The notes: generated by a model not told the origin, from the letters alone. A stretch of 61,426 bases of DNA from Halanaerobium congolense (GCF_004366375.1 NZ_SOEF01000019.1:1-61426); one strand, 5' to 3'. Shown: positions 18,231-26,342, counted from the stretch's first letter. Numbers and translations are program-made.

Positions 18231-18537
18231 TTATTCTGTTGAAATTATTCACTTAGTTAAAGAGGACTTAAAAAAACTTAGACATCAAAAAGAAGCTGCT
18301 GTTAATCAGATTATTTCTTTAGAAAAAGAACCAATTAAAAAAAGCAAATCTTTATCTGGAACTCTAAAAGGTTTAAGAAGTTTTAAATTTACTTTAGCTG
18401 ATGGTCAATATAGGGCTATTTTTAAAATTTTAGAAGATAATAAAGTGTGCCTGCTGATCATTGTAGGCAGCAGACAAAATATCTATTTAGAAGCAAAAAG
18501 AGGAGTTAAAAATCTTAAAAAGCAGGGATTAAGATAG
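18223..18537 (+). CDS. RelE/ParE-family toxin
   Basis: A 104-residue RelE-superfamily protein. Family stretches: VKEDLKKLRHQ at the N terminus, SLSGTLKGLRSFKFTL, then GQYRAIFKI and a closing LIIVGSRQNIYLEAKR. RelE-type toxins usually cleave mRNA in the ribosome or, in the ParE branch, inhibit gyrase; the branch cannot be told here. It overlaps the AbrB-type antitoxin gene by 8 bases. Its final KQGLR codons form one arm of an inverted repeat with the convergent SecB-like gene. Confidence 0.85.
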   Translation: MNNYSVEIIHLVKEDLKKLRHQKEAAVNQIISLEKEPIKKSKSLSGTLKGLRSFKFTLADGQYRAIFKILEDNKVCLLIIVGSRQNIYLEAKRGVKNLKKQGLR

Positions 18538-18573
18538 CCATTGAGTATAGGAATGACTATAATCCCTGCTTTT
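18521..18573. terminator. Bidirectional terminator built from two convergent gene ends
   Basis: AGCAGGGATTA (18521-18531) and TAATCCCTGCT (18560-18570) form an 11-bp stem with TTTTCTT beyond on the plus strand. The left arm encodes the RelE-type toxin's KQGL and the right arm, on the other strand, encodes the SecB-like protein's final KQGL. Confidence 0.6.
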
Positions 18574-18979
18574 CTTCCTGAAAAAATGGTGGAGTGATTA
18601 TAGTTAAGTCATCATCCGCATTTGTTATATTACCAATAAGTAAAGATACTTTTTCTAATACAGGAGCAAGAATATCCCTATTTTCATCAATTTCCTTTTC
18701 TAGTTTATCAATATTTAAATCATCTTCAAAGTCCTCATTAAGTTCATACATTACATTTAGTTCTACTAAGATTTTATAAAACATTTCTGGATAAAAAAAC
18801 ACTTTTCTTCTAAAGGTCAAATAAACATAATCCTCATCATAATCTATTACCTCAAACTTATCTGCTATCTTAAGATCTATATTTTGTTGATTAAATTCTT
18901 CGTTTTCCATTCCTAAATAATTAAAATCAATATTTAATAAATTTATCTTAGGATATCTAGCTAAATTAATAAAACTCAT
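18557..18979 (-). CDS. SecB-like chaperone of a toxin-antitoxin-chaperone locus
   Basis: A 140-residue SecB-fold candidate. It has alternating beta strands in the first two thirds (DKFEVIDYDEDYVYLTFRRK), a helical ILAPVLEKVSLLIGNIT segment like SecB's conserved P-x-L-x-P helix region, and a closing ITPPFF. The start at 18979 has GAGGGGG 6 bases upstream; a TTG 15 bases earlier is not needed. SecB is rare in Firmicutes, and here it directly follows an MqsA-like gene with a 22-base gap. This suggests it stabilises the antitoxin rather than serving general export. SecB identity is by pattern only. Confidence 0.7.
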   Translation of the reverse strand: MSFINLARYPKINLLNIDFNYLGMENEEFNQQNIDLKIADKFEVIDYDEDYVYLTFRRKVFFYPEMFYKILVELNVMYELNEDFEDDLNIDKLEKEIDENRDILAPVLEKVSLLIGNITNADDDLTIITPPFFQEEKQGL

Positions 18980-19001
18980 AATATTCCCCCTCAACTAAAA
19001 A

Positions 19002-19775
19002 CTAAATAGACTTATTTTTACTTTTTTTATTTTTTATTTTATATTTAACTTTTTCTTCAGACATAGATTTTTGATTCCAAACTACTGCTGGTGATGTTTT
19101 ATATCTTAAAATTGAACTTTGAATTTCTTTTTTTAATTTACTTTTATCCTTTTCAGCTTTTTCAGCAGCATATTCTTTAGTTATTAAAAAGAGAAGATAT
19201 TCAGATATACGCATTTTATCTTTTTCAGCTTTCATCTTAATTTTTTTATATAATTCTCCCGGTAAAGTAACTTCTACTTTATTTTTATTAGCTATCATTT
19301 CTTCAAGTCTTTTACTCAGCTTTTTAATAGTTTTATTGCTGAGATTATCTGAGTTGTTTTCCAGTAAAATTTTAACATTAGATGGCTCTTTAATTAATCT
19401 TAGTTGATTATTATGGGTTTGATCGGGTAAAGAACCTCTTTCATATCTGTGATAAGTTATTTCTCCCCAGCCTAATAGTCTGCTTATTTCTTTCTGAGTT
19501 AATTTATATTTTTTTCTAATATCTTTTATTTCTTTAACTGATAAAATATTTTTCTTTTCTCTAAATTTATCAAATGCTCTTTTTTGATTTTCTCTATCTA
19601 ATTTTTCATGAAAAAGTTTTGTTTTGCAATTCTTACACACAGCTACTTTAGCATTTATTTCAATTTCTTCTTGGTTTAATATATTTCTGCTCTCTTTTAC
19701 TGATTCAATATCATATTCCACAAAGTTATCACATTTATCACAAAATAATTTATCAACATCTTTTGATTCTTGCAT
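19002..19775 (-). CDS. MqsA-like antitoxin with Zn finger, XRE HTH and extra C-terminal domain
   Basis: A 257-residue antitoxin of unusual length (classical MqsA is about 130). Residues 12-50 form a CxxC...CxxC zinc site (Cys12, 15, 47, 50). An XRE helix-turn-helix follows at 79-117 (KLTQKEISRLLGWGEITYHR). After it comes a ribbon-helix-helix-like stretch at 166-203 (KVEVTLPGELYKKIKMKAEK) and a basic tail with SPAVVW. In characterised TAC systems the antitoxin carries a C-terminal chaperone-addiction segment; this extension is the candidate here. GAGGAGGG precedes the ATG. Genes on both sides are the MqsR-like toxin and the SecB-like chaperone. Confidence 0.8.
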   Translation of the reverse strand: MQESKDVDKLFCDKCDNFVEYDIESVKESRNILNQEEIEINAKVAVCKNCKTKLFHEKLDRENQKRAFDKFREKKNILSVKEIKDIRKKYKLTQKEISRLLGWGEITYHRYERGSLPDQTHNNQLRLIKEPSNVKILLENNSDNLSNKTIKKLSKRLEEMIANKNKVEVTLPGELYKKIKMKAEKDKMRISEYLLFLITKEYAAEKAEKDKSKLKKEIQSSILRYKTSPAVVWNQKSMSEEKVKYKIKNKKSKNKSI

Positions 19776-19802
19776 TTAAAACCCTCCTCGCTTTGTAGTC
19801 AA

Positions 19803-20174
19803 TTATTTATAAGGAAAATCAATAGGATAATCTGCTTCATGGAAAGATAAGCATATGACCTGTTCTCTACCTCTAGTTTCAACCCTTATTTTTATGTAAA
19901 ATAATGTTTTTCCCAGAGCAGTATTGATTTCCCTGGCAAAAAACCACCAATCATAATTGTTATAATTTTTATAATCAGGTTCAGGCCCTTTCCAATAATC
20001 TTCAACTTCCAAATTTTCTATATAAAATTTAGCAATATCTATAGTTAAACCGTGTTTATATAATGAATTTAAATTCTTCTCTCTATCTACAAAATGAAAA
20101 CCATTAATTTTTCCTATAACTTCTCGCATCCGGGATAAAAAATTATTAATTTTTGATTTTTCTAATAATGACAT
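19803..20174 (-). CDS. MqsR-family toxin (putative)
   Basis: A 123-residue protein of the size and pattern of Firmicute MqsR-family toxins. It has a helical N terminus with INGFHFVDRE, then YIENLEVEDYWKGPEPD, a beta segment KTLFYIKIRVE and the ending VICLSFHEADYPIDFPYK. MqsR toxins are RelE-fold mRNA interferases. It is the first gene of the three-gene locus, 27 bases before the MqsA-like gene. The toxin-first order is typical of MqsRA. Family call rests on motif recall; the zinc-finger antitoxin next door supports it. Confidence 0.75.
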   Translation of the reverse strand: MSLLEKSKINNFLSRMREVIGKINGFHFVDREKNLNSLYKHGLTIDIAKFYIENLEVEDYWKGPEPDYKNYNNYDWWFFAREINTALGKTLFYIKIRVETRGREQVICLSFHEADYPIDFPYK

Positions 20175-20220
20175 AATTTAATACCCCGCTTTCCAACTAC
20201 ATTATTATCACTTCATAATA

Positions 20221-20272
20221 ATTATACTACTTTTAACCAGATTAATCAATATATATTATCATATGATAATAT
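20221..20272 (-). promoter_or_regulatory. Promoter and 20-bp palindromic operator of the MqsR-MqsA-SecB locus
   Basis: On the minus strand TTGATT (20249-20244) and TATAAT (20226-20221) are 17 bases apart. Directly upstream of the -35 lies a perfect 20-base palindrome at 20253-20272 (ATATTATCATATGATAATAT). MqsA-type antitoxins autorepress through palindromes, so it is a likely operator. Confidence 0.75.
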
Positions 20273-20396
20273 GATTTTTGGTTTTATATTAAAGTTACCG
20301 GAAATTGAAAAGTGTATTCCTGGAAGTTGCAAACTAAAATTCCCTATTATTGCAGGATAAAAACCCCCATCTCAACTAAGTGTGCACTTTGTTGCA

Positions 20397-20431
20397 TAAA
20401 AAACCCCGACAGCTAAGGTGCCACCAGGGTT
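20397..20431 (-). terminator. Terminator after the decayed Rpn-type genes
   Basis: Minus-strand hairpin with AACCC (20431-20427) pairing with GGGTT (20406-20402), an inner GGTGG/CACC stem and a T-run at 20403-20397. It follows the stop codon at 20450. Between it and the mqs operator (20273-20396) I see no gene, only AT-rich sequence with short repeats that may be an old IS end. Confidence 0.6.
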
Positions 20432-20449
20432 ATGATCTGTTTATATTAT

Positions 20450-20835
20450 TTAATGCTTTAAAAAATCTATTAATTCTGCCTCCGAATTTGTGGTTACTAT
20501 TTTTTCACTTAAATCTTCAATTTTACTTAACTCAGCCTCATTAATCAATTTAATAATTTCATTATCTGCATCACCAAATTTAGCCTTAATTTGCTTCATC
20601 AGAATTAATCTTGCTTCTTCCTGTTTTCCCTCAATTTTTCCTTCTTCTTTCCCCCTTTTTCTATTTTCTCTCTTAATTCTTTCATCTTTTCTTTACCGTC
20701 TTTATCAGACATATTAACAACAGTTGTGTTGTAACCCAGGCTCCCAGCATTAAAAGCTGCCCTATAAAAGGACAGTTCTAAATAACGATTTTTCTTTTTT
20801 AGCAAAAATTGGTTCCGTAAACGGTAGCTGCACAT
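20450..20835 (-). pseudogene. Decayed Rpn-type nuclease gene, fragment A
   Basis: Two frames together encode parts of an Rpn-type protein related to that at 22572-23435. One has the middle (AGSLGYNTTVVNMSDKDGKE, compare CGSLGYNSTVVDMSKKDGKK). The other has a C-terminal tail, KFGDADNEIIKLINEAELSK, ending in LIDFLKH. The two are joined by a frameshift in a purine-rich run near 20640-20670. The N-terminal nuclease core is missing, so it cannot be functional. Confidence 0.75.
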
Positions 20836-20849
20836 TCTATTTAACTATT

Positions 20850-21228
20850 TTACTGCTTTAATGCTTCTTCTAATTCCTTTAAATCCCTAATCTTAGAAAT
20901 TCTTTCACTTAACTCTTCTAATTTACTAATTTCTGCCTGATCAATTAATTCCATGATTTTATCATCAGAACCTTCAAAATTACCTTTAACCAATGTCTTA
21001 AATAATTTTCTTTCTCCCTTTTTTTCTCCCTGTTCCTCTGCATACTTAAATATTCTAACCATCTTGTAATCCCTCCATATTTCTGAGATTTCCTGATCAC
21101 TATTCATCAAAGGTAAAAAGATTAAGTCAAGATAATTTATCAAAATCTATTATACAACTTTAAATCATAACTGGCAAAACGAATTAAATCTGAAATAGAA
21201 ATTTTTGCTTCTTCCTCTAGATGAAGGA
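20850..21228 (-). pseudogene. Decayed Rpn-type nuclease gene, fragment B (internally deleted copy)
   Basis: This is a close copy of parts of the gene at 22572-23435. It keeps an N-terminal LHLEEEAKISISDLIRFASY-type piece (21150-21228), then jumps to YLDLIFLPLMNSD, then straight to QEISEIWRDYKMVRIFKY and the ELEEALKQ end. The second deletion joins two SDQ-coding repeats of the parent, consistent with recombination between short direct repeats. Sequence downstream of both stops is also nearly identical (about 20798-20850 and 22520-22572). Confidence 0.8.
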
Positions 21229-21244
21229 TTGACCTATAACTTGA

Positions 21245-22384
21245 TCAATTTTCCTTGCCCAAACAGCATTTCTTATATTTCTTGCCGCTGCCGCAGGGAC
21301 AGGGATCATTTCTGCCCACCTGCTCACCTTTTACAACTGTCTGTTCACCTACTGAACCATCCTTATTCTTTTTCGGCAGAGGCTGCAGGTGTTTTTTCTC
21401 TTCTTCAAACAACTCCTCGGGAGTATGACCTTTTAAGATCCACATTCTGGTATTGTTGTGCAGATCATTCAGCTGCTGCACAAAGTTATCGCTCTGTTTC
21501 TCATTTTTAAACTCATAATCACTGGTAAAATCCTGCAGGATCGAGATTGTACTAAAATCATTTTTTATATCCATCATCATCTCCCAGAGTATATCTTCAG
21601 CTTCAGCCTCTGAAATCGAAAAATCACTGATCAGCATTTTTTTAAATTTTCGCTGCACAGAATTTAACTTTTCCTGTTCATTGCTGCCGGCATAGAGTAT
21701 ATCCTTTTTTCGTGGTAAATAATAATCAACATTTGATCTCATTTCGATTTCATCAATTATTTCTTCCGGGCTGATAACCGCTGGATAAAGATAATAATAA
21801 CTGTAGAGTTTAATTTTATCAGTTGAGCGATATGTTTCATCTATTAAGTTTCTCAGATCAAGATAATCTATATCTTCTTTTATATCATAGTATTTCTCAT
21901 AAAAATCATAAATTTCTCTTCCACCCAGGGCACCATAATAAACTAATAGGCCGCTGACAAAAGTTATGATTTCTTTGTTTTCCTTAATTTGTTTTTTAAA
22001 CTCAGATTGATTTACAATTTCTTCAATTTGTTCTGCTATATCAGCAGGAATCCTGACAGAAGTTTCTTCTTCATCATCGATTAGATCAAGAATACCCCTG
22101 TAATAAAAATTATATAATGCTTCGGGTAAAACATCTCTAAAGCTGACATCAACTCTTTCATTTTTTGTCTGTGCTTCAATTACCTTTTCCAGAAATTTAA
22201 TATTTCTTGGAAGTTGATACTGCAGCCAGTCTTTTAGCTGAGCTTTAATCCGTTCAGCAAGAGCATCTATTAATTCAGCCTTGTTTAACTGACTGATTCC
22301 ACCGAACTGCCAGTACTGTCTGATTTCAGTTAGTTCATTTTTAGTTAAAGTCGCTAAGAAATCTTTTAAATTCTGCTGCTGCAT
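21245..22384 (-). CDS. SAP-like protein with C-terminal SEC-C zinc motif
   Basis: A 379-residue protein. The N terminus ([20 protein letters not shown], then [18 protein letters not shown]) resembles a SAP/Rho-N nucleic-acid-binding motif. The C terminus carries the SEC-C motif [18 protein letters not shown] with four zinc-binding positions (C-x-C...C-C). The middle is shared with the shorter protein at 16710-17726, including [18 protein letters not shown] precedes the ATG. SEC-C domains occur on SecA and on many uncharacterised proteins, so no function can be given. It lies between intact and decayed Rpn-type genes. Confidence 0.8.
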   Translation of the reverse strand: MQQQNLKDFLATLTKNELTEIRQYWQFGGISQLNKAELIDALAERIKAQLKDWLQYQLPRNIKFLEKVIEAQTKNERVDVSFRDVLPEALYNFYYRGILDLIDDEEETSVRIPADIAEQIEEIVNQSEFKKQIKENKEIITFVSGLLVYYGALGGREIYDFYEKYYDIKEDIDYLDLRNLIDETYRSTDKIKLYSYYYLYPAVISPEEIIDEIEMRSNVDYYLPRKKDILYAGSNEQEKLNSVQRKFKKMLISDFSISEAEAEDILWEMMMDIKNDFSTISILQDFTSDYEFKNEKQSDNFVQQLNDLHNNTRMWILKGHTPEELFEEEKKHLQPLPKKNKDGSVGEQTVVKGEQVGRNDPCPCGSGKKYKKCCLGKEN

Positions 22385-22571
22385 ATTTTAGCCCCCTGTA
22401 TTTGTCAAAATTATTTATTTACATCTCTATTATACAACTCTAGGTCATAATTAGTAAAACTGTTAATAAAAATGCCCTAATTAAAGGACATTGATTAATA
22501 AGTTTATTATTCTATTTATTTTAGCAAAAATTGGTTCCGTAAACGGTAGCTGCACATTCTATTCAACTATT

Positions 22572-23435
22572 TTACTGCTTTAATGCTTCTTCTAATTCCT
22601 TTAAATCCTTAATCTTAGAAATTCTTTCACTTAACTCTTCTAATTTACTTATTTCTGCCTGATCAATTAATTCCATGATTTTATCATTAGAACCTTCAAA
22701 ATTACCTTTAACCAATGTCTTAAATAATTTTCTTTCTCCCTTTTTTTCTCCCTGTTCCTCTGCATACTTAAATATTCTAACCATCTTGTAATCCCCCCAT
22801 ATTTCTGAGATTTCCTGATCACTTAAAAATTTATCGCTCAATACAAAAGTCATTGCAACAAGATTATTTTTTAAATTGCTTTCTACTTCCAGTTTTTTCT
22901 CCAGCTCAATAGTTTCTTTGACTCGATCAACTATTTTCTGATCACTATTCATCAAAGGTAAAAAGATTAAGTCAAGATAATTTATCTTTTCCTTATTTTC
23001 AATTTTTGCTTTTAATTCTTCCAGTTTCTTTTTGCCATCTTTTTTAGACATATCTACAACAGTTGAATTATAACCGAGACTGCCGCAGTTAAATCCTGCT
23101 GTTGAATCTGTATAGCCCTTAATACATAAAATTATCGTCCGAATTCTATCTCTATACCTATTATATAACTTTAAATCATAACTGGCAAAACGAATTAAGT
23201 CAGAAACAGAAATTTCTGCTTCTTCCTCTAAGTGCAGTATTGACCCGTCTTCCAGCATAAAGTTTAAATCCAGTAATTTTAAATTTGTTTCAATCTCAGC
23301 AAATTCAGTTTCCAGATAAGAAGCAATTCCAGGCAGCTCCACCTCTAAAAAATCAGCAATATCATTTTTAAAGAGATTAAAAGAGTCTTTAAAAACAAAA
23401 TCATAGTTATGAGCCGTCACATCAAACTGCTGCAT
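22572..23435 (-). CDS. Rpn/YhgA-type PD-(D/E)XK nuclease-like protein
   Basis: A 287-residue intact member of the Rpn (recombination-promoting nuclease)/transposase_31-like group. The nuclease-like core is in the first 130 residues, with a putative LDLNFMLEDGSILHLEEEAE active-site region and a GYTDST stretch. The helical tail ends with a coiled-coil-like LEELSERISKIKDLKELEEA. The related Rpn proteins of E. coli are DNA endonucleases that raise recombination. Two degraded copies lie downstream (20450-21228), so the family has duplicated locally. The active site looks divergent, so activity is uncertain. Confidence 0.75.
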   Translation of the reverse strand: MQQFDVTAHNYDFVFKDSFNLFKNDIADFLEVELPGIASYLETEFAEIETNLKLLDLNFMLEDGSILHLEEEAEISVSDLIRFASYDLKLYNRYRDRIRTIILCIKGYTDSTAGFNCGSLGYNSTVVDMSKKDGKKKLEELKAKIENKEKINYLDLIFLPLMNSDQKIVDRVKETIELEKKLEVESNLKNNLVAMTFVLSDKFLSDQEISEIWGDYKMVRIFKYAEEQGEKKGERKLFKTLVKGNFEGSNDKIMELIDQAEISKLEELSERISKIKDLKELEEALKQ

Positions 23436-23526
23436 TAAATTTCCTCCTCTTCTAATATTTATACTATATAAAGTATATCATAGAATAAATTGGAAATAAA
23501 GTAAAATTATTATTTTGGTGATAAAT

Positions 23527-23551
23527 AAAAAAGGAGAGCTAAAAGCCCTCC
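23527..23551 (-). terminator. Terminator of a small minus-strand transcript
   Basis: GGAGGGC (23551-23545) pairs with GCTCTCC (23539-23533, one G-T pair), loop TTTTA, followed by a run of T. A CTAAGCATTGCTTAG palindrome lies just upstream. Confidence 0.7.
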
Positions 23552-23571
23552 AACATTAAACTAAGCAATGC

Positions 23572-23670
23572 TTAGTCTCTATATTTATTTAATCTACTAT
23601 TACGTTCATAAAAAGGGGATTTAAAATTATCATCTGTGATAGCTAAGTTATAATATTTCTCGCCAAACAA
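23572..23670 (-). CDS. Possible small protein (32 aa)
   Basis: An ORF of 32 codons (MFGEKYYNLAITDDNF, ending RNSRLNKYRD) starts at TTG with GAGGTGAA just upstream and is followed by a convincing terminator. It is divergent from the phage-type replication genes. No family recognised. Ribosome site plus terminator is the whole case. Confidence 0.4.
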   Translation of the reverse strand: MFGEKYYNLAITDDNFKSPFYERNSRLNKYRD

Positions 23671-23691
23671 AAATTCACCTCGTATTTGGGG

Positions 23692-23725
23692 TTGTAGATG
23701 ATAAAATAAGACAATACATCTACAA
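23692..23725. promoter_or_regulatory. Inverted repeat between the small ORF and the replication module
   Basis: TTGTAGATG (23692-23700) is perfectly repeated in inverted form at 23717-23725 with a 16-base spacer, in the divergent region. It looks like a regulator site; no regulator gene is nearby. The rest of 23726-23916 is AT-rich and without an ORF. Confidence 0.45.
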
Positions 23726-23916
23726 TATTTACAATAATAAATAATATATGTATTATTTAGAAATAATTACATTTCACCCTTAAAATATTTTCCATTTGAT
23801 GATAAAATATTCATATCATTAATAGAGGCTGATCATCGTTTCAAAATAAAAAGAAAGGAGATATTTTTTTAAAATAAATTGTGAAAATATTCTTAATAAA
23901 AAGAAAGGATGATTTG

Positions 23917-24936
23917 ATGTCTTATAATAAGATACAGGATAATTTTTGGATTGACGAAAAAGTAAGAGGCTGGGATTTTAAAACACGGATGACTGCACTT
24001 TACCTCCTAAACAATCAGCACAGGTTTTCTGAAGGTCTTTATCACCTTCCCCTAAGCTATATTGTAGAAGATACTAAATTAACGAAAAAAGAAATAGATA
24101 AAGCACTTAAAAAGCTCTGCTCTGATAACTTTATTAAATATGACAGAGTAAATTCTATTGTTTTGATCATTAATGCTTTAAAATATCAACCGTTACAAAA
24201 TATTAATCACTGTAAAGCAGCATTAAAAAAATTAGAACAGCTGCCTAAATCGCCTTTATTAAAAGAATTAATTGAAAAAGCTAAACTATATAATCCCAAG
24301 TTCTATCAGCTCTTAAAGAAAAAAAGTCAGAACATAAAATTTCTCCAAATAGCTTTTCAAGAAATTTCAAATAATGACCTTAATTTAACTCAAACTAAGG
24401 GCCTTAGTTTAGATCTAAATAAGGGGCTCAAAAGAGAGCAAAAAGATTCTCAAGCTCAAACTCCAACTCCAGTTCCAATTCTAACTCAAACTCTAGATAA
24501 AAAGGCAGAAATAATTTTTAAAGATAATCAAAACCCAGAATTAAAAAAATTAGAAAAGATGACCTGCTATTTAATCGAGTTAATAGAAAATAATAATCCA
24601 AGAGCACCTCTACCAGCTAAAGATCCAGCAGACTCTCGTTTTAAAAAATGGCTCAAAGAACTGGAAAAACTTCATCGCCTGGGTCCTGTAGGAGCAAATG
24701 CAAATGAAAAAAAAGGTTACAGCTTCCAAGAAATCGAAGCTATTATCAACTTCAGTCAGCAGGATCAGTTCTGGAAAAATAATATCTTAAGTGCCCGTGC
24801 TTTAAGAAAACAAATAATTAAATTGGAAAACAAGATGAAAAGTTCTAAATACTCTCAATCTAATCAAAAAACTGATATGTTAAAAAACCTATATTTAGCT
24901 GCTAAAGAGGAGGAAGATAACAATGGAAAAAACTGA
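23917..24936 (+). CDS. Phage-type replication initiator / DnaD-like protein
   Basis: A 339-residue protein with an N-terminal winged-helix region (NKIQDNFWIDEKVRGWDFKT, then LPLSYIVEDTKLTKKEID) as in phage replisome organisers. A low-complexity linker follows (a TPTPVPILTQT stretch). The ATG at 23917 has AAAGGAT at proper spacing; the GTG at 23881 does not. It overlaps the next gene, a helicase-loader-like protein, the classical phage order. No integrase, repressor or structural gene is nearby, so this is an orphan module. Confidence 0.7.
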   Translation: MSYNKIQDNFWIDEKVRGWDFKTRMTALYLLNNQHRFSEGLYHLPLSYIVEDTKLTKKEIDKALKKLCSDNFIKYDRVNSIVLIINALKYQPLQNINHCKAALKKLEQLPKSPLLKELIEKAKLYNPKFYQLLKKKSQNIKFLQIAFQEISNNDLNLTQTKGLSLDLNKGLKREQKDSQAQTPTPVPILTQTLDKKAEIIFKDNQNPELKKLEKMTCYLIELIENNNPRAPLPAKDPADSRFKKWLKELEKLHRLGPVGANANEKKGYSFQEIEAIINFSQQDQFWKNNILSARALRKQIIKLENKMKSSKYSQSNQKTDMLKNLYLAAKEEEDNNGKN

Positions 24937-25462
24937 AACTATTAAAATTCTTAGTTACTTAAACAGCTGCTATACTAACCGCTTTAAGTTCCCGAAGGTT
25001 AATGATGAAAATGCTAATAAGATGATGATTGAAGTCTGGTATGATTTCTTAAAATACTATGAATACCCGCTGATCACAGCAGCTCTCAAAAAATTAATTA
25101 TCAATCATCCTAAATGGCCTCCTACACCTGGTGAAATAGTTAAAGAAGCAGCTAATCTAAAAAAACCTGGATCTGCTAAAATTACAGGAGGTGAAGCCTG
25201 GTATCTGGCAACAAAAGCTGTTCATCAATACGGTTATTATAATTCTCAAAAAGGAATGGATTCTCTACCCGATTCAGTCAGAGAGGCGGTTCGCAACTTT
25301 GGCGGCTTTGCAGCCCTCTGCCACAGTAAAGATGATAGCTTTACCAAAAATCAGTTTATAAAAATCTACCAGGAAGTTTATCTTAAAAATGAAGATACAG
25401 CCTATTTACCACCAGCATTTAAAGAAAAACTGCTGCTAATCTCAGAAAATGATGAGGTGTAA
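24923..25462 (+). CDS. Phage-type helicase loader-like protein
   Basis: A 179-residue protein whose first 80 residues (LNSCYTNRFKFPKVNDENAN, then LITAALKKLIINHPKWPPTP) match the pattern of phage replicative-helicase loader/inhibitor proteins. The PGEIVKEA stretch is typical. GAGGAGG precedes the ATG, which lies inside the end of the upstream initiator gene. It probably loads the host DnaB helicase onto the initiator complex. Confidence comes from the pattern plus neighbour order. Confidence 0.65.
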   Translation: MEKTETIKILSYLNSCYTNRFKFPKVNDENANKMMIEVWYDFLKYYEYPLITAALKKLIINHPKWPPTPGEIVKEAANLKKPGSAKITGGEAWYLATKAVHQYGYYNSQKGMDSLPDSVREAVRNFGGFAALCHSKDDSFTKNQFIKIYQEVYLKNEDTAYLPPAFKEKLLLISENDEV

Positions 25463-25465
25463 AAA

Positions 25466-25807
25466 ATGTCTAAAAAAATATATACAAAAGCCCAATTATA
25501 TGACCTGCTCTGGAATAAGGCTGAAGAAATAGAAAGGATTCCGGGAGCAAGAGATCTTAATAGTGATCCTAATCTACCAAATTACCAGGTCTTTATTGAC
25601 TGTTTTGGTGAATTTAGAAAATCAGAAAAGTTAAAAGTGTTGGTTATGGTTTTTCAAGAACTGAATAGAAGAAATACCTGTTTCTGTAATGACAGCTGTG
25701 ATTGTGATCCAGGTGAATGTGATAAAAATGTTGTAGATTGCAAAGCAAAATTAGATAAAATTGATGTTATTACTTATTTTGGACTCTTTGATACAATAAC
25801 TTTTTGA
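25466..25807 (+). CDS. Homing-endonuclease-associated-repeat-like, Cys-rich small protein
   Basis: A 113-residue protein. Residues about 5-55 (YTKAQLYDLLWNKAEEIERI, then RDLNSDPNLPNYQVFIDCFG) follow the homing-endonuclease-associated repeat pattern, a small helical DNA-binding motif. The second half has a cysteine cluster (CFCNDSCDCDPGEC) that could bind metal. GAGGTG precedes the ATG and the gap to the loader gene is 3 bases, so it belongs to the same operon. No nuclease domain is present. Confidence 0.6.
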   Translation: MSKKIYTKAQLYDLLWNKAEEIERIPGARDLNSDPNLPNYQVFIDCFGEFRKSEKLKVLVMVFQELNRRNTCFCNDSCDCDPGECDKNVVDCKAKLDKIDVITYFGLFDTITF

Positions 25808-25815
25808 TCACTCCT

Positions 25816-25846
25816 GCAGCCTCTTTTATAAGGGGCTGCCTCTTTT
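25816..25846 (+). terminator. Terminator of the phage-type module
   Basis: GCAGCCTCTT (25816-25825) pairs with AAGGGGCTGC (25830-25839) through ten pairs including one G-T, with loop TTAT, followed by CTCTTTTAATT. It lies 9 bases after the Cys-rich gene. Confidence 0.8.
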
Positions 25847-25848
25847 AA

Positions 25849-26028
25849 TTAGATATTTTTCTTCTTTTTGATTCTCTTGAGCTCAGCAGATTCGATATTG
25901 CTGAGTAAAATTAGAGTATCAATAGATTCTTTAAGCCCTCTAATCAAAGTTTCAAAGCGCAGCAGTAGATAAATAGATAAAACCATTGGAAAACCATAAG
26001 AACTGATTAATGTAAATAACTGCTCCAT
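25849..26028 (-). CDS. YvrJ-family small membrane protein
   Basis: A 59-residue ORF with the YvrJ pattern: MEQLFTLISSYGFPMVLSIY, one hydrophobic helix, then a charged amphipathic stretch (RFETLIRGLKESIDTL) and a lysine-rich end. AAAGGGG lies 9 bases before the ATG. YvrJ proteins are short, holin-like in appearance and often sit beside phage or stress genes. Function unknown. Convergent with the phage-type operon. Confidence 0.7.
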   Translation of the reverse strand: MEQLFTLISSYGFPMVLSIYLLLRFETLIRGLKESIDTLILLSNIESAELKRIKKKKNI

Positions 26029-26204
26029 AATTCATTACCCCTTTCTGAACTTATGTTTACTTTAATTTTATCATTTAAGTTGAGAAAGAGGAAGGATGGT
26101 TTGTAAAATTTAATAGATTTTTCTTTAAGTTTTGATCTATCAGCAGCCCCTATCTAATTTCTACTTTAGATCTGCTTCTGCTGAATTTAATATTACTTAT
26201 CCCT

Positions 26205-26342
26205 TTATTCTTTTAATTTATTACCCAAATTTTCTTCTATAAAATCATCGTCAACATATTTAAAAGATTGAGGGGCAGTAAAATTATTTATACTGTCTTT
26301 TGAAATCGCTTTGTTATAAAGATTTAATTTATCAATCTTCAT
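26205..26342 (-). CDS. Possible small protein (45 aa)
   Basis: An ORF of 45 codons (MKIDKLNLYNKAISKDSINN, ending EENLGNKLKE) with a natural-looking composition but no clear ribosome site. No family recognised. It may be a real small protein or chance. Confidence 0.3.
   Translation of the reverse strand: MKIDKLNLYNKAISKDSINNFTAPQSFKYVDDDFIEENLGNKLKE

Noticed and set aside
20280-20396. Possible IS21-type end (short repeats with TTGCAAACTAAAATTCCC)
   Set aside because: The pattern is suggestive but too short, with no partner end or transposase in the window.
21205-21510. Plus-strand 101-codon ORF opposite the SEC-C gene
   Set aside because: It is antisense to the conserved SEC-C zinc motif coding region and has no ribosome site.
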